Below the pieces are notes generated by a model. The model made no database searches, was not told the DNA's origin, and saw only the letters and a program-made list of their open reading frames with translations. Shown one piece after another: positions 37,631 to 43,927 of a stretch of 43,927 bases of DNA (positions are counted from its first letter, which is position 1; the number at the start of each line of letters is the position of its first letter). The DNA is from Lysobacterales bacterium. GTDB lineage: Bacteria > Pseudomonadota > Gammaproteobacteria > Xanthomonadales > SZUA-36. A program made the position numbers and the translations under genes. The stretch spans positions 1 through 43,927 of the forward strand of contig JAOUCS010000015.1 of assembly GCA_029859645.1 (NCBI GenBank), read 5' to 3'.

Positions 37631-38923
37631 GTGGCCGAAAAAAAAGTAATTGTAACTGATGAATCATCTGGCAAACGGTTGGAACTGCCAAAAGTCGTTG
37701 GAACCGAGGGCGAACCGACCCTGGAAATCAAATCGCTTCCTTCTGAGCTGGGATATTTCACCTATGACCCGGGTTTCACCGCGACGGCCGCCTGCACCAG
37801 CAAGATTACGTTTATCGATGGTGGCAAGGGCATTCTGCGTTACCGCGGATACCCGATTGAACAGTTGGCCGAACGCAGCACCTTTGTTGAAGTGGCCTAT
37901 CTGCTTCTGAACGGAGAACTGCCTACTGAAAAAGGCCTTAATGCTTTTCGGGATGAATTGACCTATCACACGATGGTCCAGGAACAGGTCAACCATTTCA
38001 TACAGGGTTTTCATTATGACGCGCACCCGATGGCAATGATGGCCGGCGTGGTTGGCTCCCTGGCGGCGTTTTATCACAACCGGATGGACATGGAGAACCC
38101 GGAACACCGGATGCTGTCTGCGATGAGAATGATCGCAAAAATGCCGACCATCGCAGCCTCATGCTATCGGCATCACATGGGTTGGCCGGTTGCTTACCCC
38201 AGGAACAACCTGCGATTCTGTGAGCGTTTTCTCAACATGATGTTTTCGGTGCCAGCCGAGGAATACGAGGTCAGCGAAGTAGCTGCCAAGGCGCTGGACC
38301 TGTTGTTCATTCTGCATGCAGATCATGAACAAAACGCCAGTACGTCCACCGTCAGGCTGGTTGGCTCCACCGGAGCCAATCCGTATGCCTGTGTTGCGGC
38401 GGGCATATCTGCGCTGTGGGGTCCGGCGCATGGTGGCGCCAATGAAGCAGTGCTCTCGATGCTGGCTCAAATCGGAGACATTTCCGAAGTACCCAAATTT
38501 ATCAAGCGGGCCAAGGACAAGTCCGATCCTTTCCGGCTGATGGGATTTGGTCATCGCGTATACAAGCATTACGATCCGCGGGCTACCATCATCCGCGCCG
38601 CCTGTTACGAAGTTCTGGATGAACTGGGCAAGGATGACCCGATGATGGACCTGGCCATGGAACTGGAACGGATAGCCCTCGAAGACGACTATTTCGTTGA
38701 GAAGAAGCTTTATCCAAACGTGGATTTCTATTCAGGCATCATCTACAAGGCGCTGGGCATTCCTGTCAGCATGTTCACCGTCATGTTCGCGATTGCCAGA
38801 ACGGTTGGCTGGGTATCGCAGTGGCTTGAGCAATGTGAAACACCGACCAAGATCGGCAGGCCCAGGCAGGTCTATGCCGGCGAAACGGAACGGCGTTACC
38901 GCGCCTTGCACCGAAGGAAATAA
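37631..38923 (+). CDS. gltA: Citrate synthase (type II)
   Basis: The 430-residue enzyme (E. coli 427) condenses oxaloacetate and acetyl-CoA in the TCA cycle. Catalytic residues are visible: His267 in [11 protein letters not shown], the second His in [15 protein letters not shown] (about 308) and the Asp in [16 protein letters not shown] (about 365). The N-terminal extension region (residues 1-45) is typical of hexameric, NADH-regulated type II enzymes. The GTG start has AGGAG about 7 nt upstream; the frame upstream to 37583 overlaps the promoter and is rejected. The gene is monocistronic and converges on the next gene with only 16 nt between stops. Confidence 0.97.
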   Translation: MAEKKVIVTDESSGKRLELPKVVGTEGEPTLEIKSLPSELGYFTYDPGFTATAACTSKITFIDGGKGILRYRGYPIEQLAERSTFVEVAYLLLNGELPTEKGLNAFRDELTYHTMVQEQVNHFIQGFHYDAHPMAMMAGVVGSLAAFYHNRMDMENPEHRMLSAMRMIAKMPTIAASCYRHHMGWPVAYPRNNLRFCERFLNMMFSVPAEEYEVSEVAAKALDLLFILHADHEQNASTSTVRLVGSTGANPYACVAAGISALWGPAHGGANEAVLSMLAQIGDISEVPKFIKRAKDKSDPFRLMGFGHRVYKHYDPRATIIRAACYEVLDELGKDDPMMDLAMELERIALEDDYFVEKKLYPNVDFYSGIIYKALGIPVSMFTVMFAIARTVGWVSQWLEQCETPTKIGRPRQVYAGETERRYRALHRRK

Positions 38924-38939
38924 TGCCAGGATGAGTGGT

Positions 38940-39632
38940 TCAGGGGGCCTGTTGGCCGGGCTCCGTGGCCGCTATTGGCAATGATTCAGCGAGCAAGCAC
39001 TCAGTTTCGCTAAGCGTGGCCCGGCGTTGTGGTTTACCGTCAATCGGGCTTGGCGGCGCCTGTCGCAGGTGGACCGGTTCGAAAATCGTCAACTCAACGG
39101 ATGCTCCATTCAATTCGAATACGATCAACGGCACCGTCTTGTGCGTGCCGTCGAACCATCGAATCTGACGCTGTTCTTCACTGAACGGCTGACCATGTTC
39201 CAGGAAATAAAGAATCACCAATTCGGTCGAGTCAGCGAAAACATGCAGTGCAATTCTGGAGTGCGAGCTTGCAGTACCGTCCAGGACGGAGCCGACCAGC
39301 CGGGGAGTAAATGACTGCAGCCTTTGCATGGCCTCTATGGCCGTCTCGCGCAAATACTCGAGGTTCTCGGTATGAGCCGGGCCACCATAAAGACCCTGAT
39401 AGCTGTGAAGTGCTTCTTTTACCTCGATATTACTGGGAAGAGCCAGGCGTTCGCTGACGCCGATTCTTTCAGCAGCCTTTTTCTTTGCGGCATGATAGTT
39501 GTGCTGGCCCTCGGTTGAAATGATGCGTGCGGCCTCCGCAGCAACTTCCAGCCGAATCTGCCTGAGCCTCCTGATATGGCGGGGAGGGGCTGCCTCAGTA
39601 TATTTCGTACGGGTCTTCTTCGAGCGGGGCAT
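38940..39632 (-). CDS. Conserved protein with nucleotidyltransferase-like signature
   Basis: The product has 230 residues from the ATG at 39632, which lies inside the last 38 nt of mrcA; the frame further upstream is only a shadow of mrcA. A basic helical N-terminus (MPRSKKTRTKYTEAAPPRHI, then EVAAEAARIISTEGQHNYHAAKKKAAERIG) precedes a domain with RLVGSVLDGTASSHSRIALHVFADSTELVILYFLEHG and a later VPLIVFELNGASVELTIFEP. The Gly-Ser and spacing resemble the nucleotidyltransferase pattern GSx(10)DhDhH, but the paired acidic residues are Arg/Ala, so catalysis is doubtful. I recall similar unnamed genes beside mrcA in other Gammaproteobacteria. There is no signal peptide. Function unknown; a role with cell-wall genes is only a guess from position. 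Confidence 0.72.
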   Translation of the reverse strand: MPRSKKTRTKYTEAAPPRHIRRLRQIRLEVAAEAARIISTEGQHNYHAAKKKAAERIGVSERLALPSNIEVKEALHSYQGLYGGPAHTENLEYLRETAIEAMQRLQSFTPRLVGSVLDGTASSHSRIALHVFADSTELVILYFLEHGQPFSEEQRQIRWFDGTHKTVPLIVFELNGASVELTIFEPVHLRQAPPSPIDGKPQRRATLSETECLLAESLPIAATEPGQQAP

Positions 39633-42087
39633 CCTGATCTTCTCCCTGATCCATTTGCTGCATCGGAGGCAGCCTTCCAGCCTGGAATATTTCCATGATT
39701 GCGTCGTCGTTATCAAGCAATGCAAGCATACCTGTTTCCGGATCGATTTTGGCCTGGGCCAGGCCTTCGGGCATCGCCGGCGGCCGGTCTTCCGTGCCTT
39801 CAAGGGCAATGGCCATGAATTCCATCCAGACCGGCAGGGCGGCACGGCCCCCCAGTTCTCGCCGGCCCATCGGCTCATGGTTGTCGAAACCAACCCAGAC
39901 CGATGTCACCAGGTGATCGTTGTAACCCGAAAACCAGGCATCGCGCTGTTCGTTGGTGGTTCCGGTTTTACCGGCAAGGTCCTTGCGGCCGAGCTGCATG
40001 GCCCTCACTCCGGTTCCCCGACGCACTACATCCATCATCATGGACCGGACCAGGTACGCATTTTGTGGCGAGATCGTTTGCTGGGCAAGCGTCCCTTCAA
40101 TTTTGAGCTCAGGCGCCTGCTGGCGGCGCAAGCCGGCCAAATCGTCAAGCTGCTCGTCACCCGCAGAAATGTCCAGTGGCCTGAATTCGGGTTCCACTTT
40201 TTCCACTACTGCGACATCTTCCTCGGGCAGAGACTCTTCTTCACAATCATCGCAAATGACGGAAGGCATTGTTTCGAAGACCTTTCGTCCCTCTGAATCT
40301 GAAATTCTGCGAATGAACTGTGGCGTTACCAGGTACCCGCCATTGGCGAATACTGCATAGCCTCTCGCCATGGACAGAGGGGTCAGAGAAGCACTGCCCA
40401 GGGCAAGCGAGAGGTTTGCAGGCATCTCGGATCTGTCGAATCCAAACCGCTCGGTAAAGTCCCGCGCGTATTCCACGCCAATCTCGCGCAGCAGCCGAAT
40501 GGATACCAGGTTGCGGGAATTGACCATTGCTTCACGCAGGCGCGTGGGCCCATAGAATTTTTCACTGAAGTTTTGTGGCTTCCAGGTTCGCTCCAGTTCC
40601 GAATCCTCGAAAACGATCGGTGCATCATTGACCAGGCTGGCAACGGTAAAGCCTTTTTCCAGCGCCGCAGAATAGATGAAGGGTTTAAAGCTGGAGCCAG
40701 GTTGCCTGCGGCCCTGGGTGATCCGGTTGTACTTGCTGCGGGCGAAGTCATAGCCGCCAACCAGCGCCTTGATATCGCCGTTTGAAGGGTCCAGTGAGAC
40801 CAGTGCCGCTTCGACTTCCGGCAGCTGCCCCAGCTTCCACTGACCGTCGTTATGCAGCCTGGCGCGTATGATATCGCCCGCTACCATGATGTCCTGGATG
40901 GATTTGGGCTTCTTGCCTTTTCTGTCGCGGTCGATGAAGGGTGCAGCCCAGGTCATGTCTTCGAGGGCGAGCGCCACGGTTTGACCGTTGCGCAGATAGA
41001 CCAGCGCCAGCTTCTCCTCGGTTTCAATGACCAGGCCGGGCTCAAGTCCGGATACCGGCCGATGTGGCATCAGGATATCTGCCCAGACATTGGTCGTGGA
41101 GTCCTGCAGCAGATCGACATGCGCCTCCGGTCCCCGGAAACCATGGCGCTGGTCGTATTCTTCAAGGCCGTTGGAAACCGCCAGGTTTGCTGCTGTCTGC
41201 AAGCGGCTGTTAATGGTGGTTGTGACCACGTATCCGCCGGTATAAGCCCTTGAACCCAATAACTTGAGGGCTTTCACACGCGCCATTTCAGCCACGTAAG
41301 GTGCGGAGATCTCAGCAATGGCGCCGTGGTAGTACGCGCGGTCTGCTTCATTGACTGCAGCATCGTGTTCACCCTGATCGATGTAGTCGAGTTCGAGCAT
41401 CCGATTGAGCACATAGTTTCTGCGTTCCAGGGCTCTTTCCGGCGAAGTGATGGGGTTGATTCGCGATGGCGCCTTGGGCAATGCCGCGATCATTGCGCAT
41501 TGAGCCAATGACAGCTGGTTTGTAGATTTTCCGTAATATACTTCGGCTGCCGCGCCGACACCGTAAGCACGGTAACCCAGGAAAATCTTGTTCAGGTACA
41601 ACTCCAGAATCTCATCCTTGTCGAGACTCTGTTCTATCTTGATGGCGAGGAAAGCTTCCTTGATTTTTCGTGTCCAGGTTTTTTCAGCCGTCAGGAAAAA
41701 ATTTCGGGCCAATTGCTGAGTGATGGTGCTGCCGCCGATACTTTTCTCACCCGTCGTTATCAGTGACCACACGGCGCGGGTGATCCCCTGGTAATCGAGT
41801 CCCGGATGTTCATAAAAGCGGGCATCTTCACCGGCGAGGAATGCCTGCTTTAACCATTGCGGCATGTTTTCGACCTGTACCGGTATGCGCCGCTTTTCGC
41901 CGAAAATACCCAACAACCTTCCATCTTCACTGAAGACGCGAAGAGGAACTTGCAGCTGAACATCACGCAGCGTTTCAACGTCGGGCAAATCAGGTTCAAG
42001 GACCCAGTAGGTGACGGCCACCGCTGCAGCCCCGAGCAGCGAAGAAACCAAAATGAATATGACAAATCTGCGAAAGAGTTTCTTCAC
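39595..42087 (-). CDS. mrcA: Bifunctional penicillin-binding protein 1A
   Basis: This 830-residue class A PBP polymerises and cross-links peptidoglycan. An N-terminal TM anchor (FVIFILVSSLLGAAAVAVTYWVL) is followed by a GT51 glycosyltransferase domain (Glu87 in GEDARFYEHPG; GGSTITQQLARNFF; KIKEAFLAIKIE), an OB-type insert (about 315-425) and the transpeptidase domain with SxxK at Ser465-Lys468 (GSSFKPF), SxN at 524-526 (SRN) and KTG at 707-709. Between SxN and KTG there is an acidic insertion (about 610-660) with CDDCEEE. The GTG start has AGGA 7 nt upstream. It is divergent from pilM, the usual arrangement in Pseudomonas-like bacteria. Confidence 0.97.
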   Translation of the reverse strand: MKKLFRRFVIFILVSSLLGAAAVAVTYWVLEPDLPDVETLRDVQLQVPLRVFSEDGRLLGIFGEKRRIPVQVENMPQWLKQAFLAGEDARFYEHPGLDYQGITRAVWSLITTGEKSIGGSTITQQLARNFFLTAEKTWTRKIKEAFLAIKIEQSLDKDEILELYLNKIFLGYRAYGVGAAAEVYYGKSTNQLSLAQCAMIAALPKAPSRINPITSPERALERRNYVLNRMLELDYIDQGEHDAAVNEADRAYYHGAIAEISAPYVAEMARVKALKLLGSRAYTGGYVVTTTINSRLQTAANLAVSNGLEEYDQRHGFRGPEAHVDLLQDSTTNVWADILMPHRPVSGLEPGLVIETEEKLALVYLRNGQTVALALEDMTWAAPFIDRDRKGKKPKSIQDIMVAGDIIRARLHNDGQWKLGQLPEVEAALVSLDPSNGDIKALVGGYDFARSKYNRITQGRRQPGSSFKPFIYSAALEKGFTVASLVNDAPIVFEDSELERTWKPQNFSEKFYGPTRLREAMVNSRNLVSIRLLREIGVEYARDFTERFGFDRSEMPANLSLALGSASLTPLSMARGYAVFANGGYLVTPQFIRRISDSEGRKVFETMPSVICDDCEEESLPEEDVAVVEKVEPEFRPLDISAGDEQLDDLAGLRRQQAPELKIEGTLAQQTISPQNAYLVRSMMMDVVRRGTGVRAMQLGRKDLAGKTGTTNEQRDAWFSGYNDHLVTSVWVGFDNHEPMGRRELGGRAALPVWMEFMAIALEGTEDRPPAMPEGLAQAKIDPETGMLALLDNDDAIMEIFQAGRLPPMQQMDQGEDQDAPLEEDPYEIY

Positions 42088-42384
42088 ACTACAATCCTGT
42101 TGTGATATTTTTCAGAAATCGAATCTTCTGGGTTGCAGCGCATAAGATACGATAATTCATGGCAAGCATGGAAGCGGCCATTGGCCATAAGACGTTGAAT
42201 ATTACGCTTTTCATTCCCGCTTCCACGCCTGTTAAACCTGACAACCTTAGCCGTTAGAGCCAGTTTTTTCGGAGCCGTTCAAAAATTTTTTTTCAAATCG
42301 GCATTGAGATACGAATCAAATTCTGTTAAAAACTAGTTCAGGAAGTGTCAATAAACCATTGTCGAACAAAGGATTGAGGGCAAT
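42088..42384. other. Divergent mrcA/pilM intergenic region
   Basis: The 297-nt control region carries AT-rich runs (for example the T-run near 42285) and a 9-bp inverted repeat TGGAAGCGG (42169-42177) / CCGCTTCCA (42217-42225). For pilM a weak sigma-70 pair TTGAGA (42304-42309) and TTAAAA (42326-42331) with a 16-nt spacer is possible. No clear promoter for mrcA was picked out, and no gene was seen. Confidence 0.4.
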
Positions 42385-43443
42385 TTGAAAATATTGGGCA
42401 CCAAATCACCACCCTTAATGGGTTTGGATATCGGGTCTTCGAGCATACGCTTGTTGCAACTATCCCGGCATGGAAACTCTTACCGGATCGATCACTTCGC
42501 GATAGAGCCATTACCACCTGGCGTTATCGTCGAAAAATCGGTTCAGGACATAGAGGCCATTTCCGGGGCCATCCAGTCTGCAGTCAGGAACTCGGGTTCG
42601 AGTTCCAAGTACTGTGCAGTGGCTGTTTCTGGTTCAGCAGTGTTCACGAAGACAATCAGCCTCCCTGCGAACCTGGCCGAAGCGGACATCGAAAGCCAGG
42701 TGCAGATCGAGGCCAATCAATATATTCCCTATCCGCTGGATGAAATCAGCTTGGATTTCGAAGTTCTTGGGCCTTCGGCCAGGAATGCGGACATGGTGGA
42801 TATTCTGCTGGCGGCCAGCAAGAACGAAAATGTTGAAAGCCGGCAGGACGCCCTCGAATCACTCGGCCTGAAAACGCGGGTGGTCGATGTCGAATCATTC
42901 GCCATGGCCAACGCCTTCGAGCTGATTCGTGAACGTGAGGGTATCCGGAGCACCGAAACCGTCGGAGTCTTCGATATCGGCTATGACCTGTCCACCTTGC
43001 TGATCCTGCGAAACGGCCGGGTCGTGTATACACGGGACCATCCGTTTGGCGGCAACCAGCTGGTTGAGGAAATCATGCGGCGGTATGACATGACCGCAGA
43101 GCAAGCCGGCTTTTTCATGCGAGGCGAACCGGGCCCCGAGAATTTCGAAGATGAGGTTCTGGAGCCGTTTATGTTGAATGTGGTTCACCAGATCAGTCGC
43201 GCACTCCAGTTTTACAGCTCCAGTGCCGAATTTTCCAACATCAGGACGATCTATCTTTCGGGCAGCATGGCCTCGGTTAAAGGTCTCGCTGATGTCGTGG
43301 AGCAGGAGTTGGGTATCAAGACGGGCGTGGCCGATCCGGTCAGCGGACTTGAACTCGCTCCGTCAGTGGCGGTTGCAGCTCTCACCAGAAATGCACCGAA
43401 CCTTATGATTGCGATGGGACTTGCTCTCAGGGGGTTTGACTGA
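42385..43443 (+). CDS. pilM: Type IV pilus inner-membrane platform protein PilM
   Basis: The 352-residue actin-like (FtsA-fold) cytoplasmic protein has nucleotide-binding pieces MGLDIGSSSIRLLQLS near the N-terminus, TVGVFDIGYDLSTLLIL in the middle and TIYLSGSMASVKGLADVVEQELGI toward the end. PilM binds the N-terminal peptide of PilN and links the pilus motor to the PilN-PilO-PilP alignment complex. The TTG start has GAGGG about 6 nt upstream; this rare start may keep expression low. Its TGA overlaps the pilN ATG by one base. Confidence 0.96.
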   Translation: MKILGTKSPPLMGLDIGSSSIRLLQLSRHGNSYRIDHFAIEPLPPGVIVEKSVQDIEAISGAIQSAVRNSGSSSKYCAVAVSGSAVFTKTISLPANLAEADIESQVQIEANQYIPYPLDEISLDFEVLGPSARNADMVDILLAASKNENVESRQDALESLGLKTRVVDVESFAMANAFELIREREGIRSTETVGVFDIGYDLSTLLILRNGRVVYTRDHPFGGNQLVEEIMRRYDMTAEQAGFFMRGEPGPENFEDEVLEPFMLNVVHQISRALQFYSSSAEFSNIRTIYLSGSMASVKGLADVVEQELGIKTGVADPVSGLELAPSVAVAALTRNAPNLMIAMGLALRGFD

Positions 43444-43927
43444 TGGCCAGAATTAATCTACTTCCATGGCGCGAGGAAGCGCGCAGGGATCGACAGCGTC
43501 AGTTCCTCTATTCACTGATGGGAACCCTGGTGCTTGGCGCCATACTGGTTCTCCTGGTGGGCTTGTTCTTCGATCAGCGTATCAGCCACCAGGAATCTCG
43601 TAATCAGCAGATTCAGGTTGAAATCAAGAGGCTGGAACAGCGAATTGCACGGATTCGCGAGTTGGAAAACACGCGTAACCGGCTGCTTTCGCGTAAACAG
43701 ATTATCGAATCGCTGCAGGCCAGCCGTTCTTTGACCGTTGAGCTGCTCGACAAGCTGGCCAAGACGATCCCGGTGGGTATTACATTAAGCAATGTACGAC
43801 AGCAAGGTGTCATTCTGACCCTGCTGGGCACCAGTCAGTCGAACGCGAGGGTTTCTGCTTACCTGCAGAGCCTGGACGGTATGGATCTGTTCGTGAAGCC
43901 TGAATTACAGTATGTACGGGCGTCACA
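43443..43927 (+). CDS. pilN: Type IV pilus assembly protein PilN (3' truncated by window)
   Basis: The start MARINLLPWREEARR is the conserved PilN cytoplasmic peptide (INLLPWR) that binds PilM. It is followed by one TM segment (FLYSLMGTLVLGAILVLLVGLFF), a coiled coil (about 50-90) and the start of the periplasmic ferredoxin-like domain (IPVGITLSNVRQQGVILTLLG). About 161 residues are visible and the gene runs off the window; pilO, pilP and pilQ would be expected next. Confidence 0.95.
   Translation, partial: MARINLLPWREEARRDRQRQFLYSLMGTLVLGAILVLLVGLFFDQRISHQESRNQQIQVEIKRLEQRIARIRELENTRNRLLSRKQIIESLQASRSLTVELLDKLAKTIPVGITLSNVRQQGVILTLLGTSQSNARVSAYLQSLDGMDLFVKPELQYVRAS

Overview
The window reads as ordinary chromosomal DNA of a gammaproteobacterium. 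It is moderately GC-rich by eye, densely coding, with short intergenic gaps and many overlapping starts and stops. The block yicC-gmk-rpoZ-spoT-ridA-recG, the tamA-tamB pair, the divergent mrcA/pilMN arrangement and the glnB-like/ubiK/comM neighbourhood are typical of Gammaproteobacteria. The UrcA, DUF3144 and type B L31 genes and the TolB-like/TPR protein would suit a marine or sediment lineage near Chromatiales/Xanthomonadales (for example Woeseiaceae or Wenzhouxiangellaceae). That placement is inference; no rRNA or tRNA gene is present to test it.

Layout. 1-4860 (+): a truncated DUF2092 periplasmic protein, a small arginine-rich Tat-signal protein, an alkaline-phosphatase/NPP superfamily enzyme and a TonB-dependent receptor, which form a possible envelope and uptake cluster. 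4872-7115: molybdenum cofactor genes, moaC (+) converging on moaA-moaD-moaE (-). 7132-13174 (-): tamA-tamB-DUF3144, outer-membrane protein assembly. 13262-14215 (+): an MBL-fold hydrolase. 14216-18369 (-): an RND efflux pump followed by its periplasmic adaptor. 18482-19773 (-): an orphan LytTR response regulator and a UrcA-family secreted protein with a clear terminator. 20067-21785 (+): a GT-C type membrane glycosyltransferase. 21813-25339 (-): a ZntB-like transporter, a DUF4956-like membrane protein, comM and ubiK. 25431-28078 (+): a P-II protein and a TolB-like/TPR membrane protein. 28099-34560 (-): recG, ridA, spoT, rpoZ, gmk and yicC. 34665-38923 (+): rph-rdgB-hemW, then the type B L31 gene with its terminator, then gltA with its own promoter. 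38940-42087 (-): a nucleotidyltransferase-like protein whose start lies inside the end of mrcA, then mrcA (PBP1A). 42385-end (+): pilM and the start of pilN, type IV pilus assembly.

How the genes work together. Several groups are clear functional units: Mo-cofactor synthesis, TAM-dependent outer-membrane assembly, RND export, stringent response with nucleotide and RNA metabolism, and the pilus inner-membrane platform. No prophage, insertion sequence, CRISPR array, integron, toxin-antitoxin pair or recognised defence island was seen, and no gap without a gene exceeds 300 bases.

I did not find a convincing new multi-gene system. The best leads are the mrcA-overlapping gene with a degraded nucleotidyltransferase signature, the DUF2092/Tat-peptide/phosphatase/receptor cluster, the RND pump with a reduced proton-relay motif, and a cysteine-containing acidic insertion in PBP1A.
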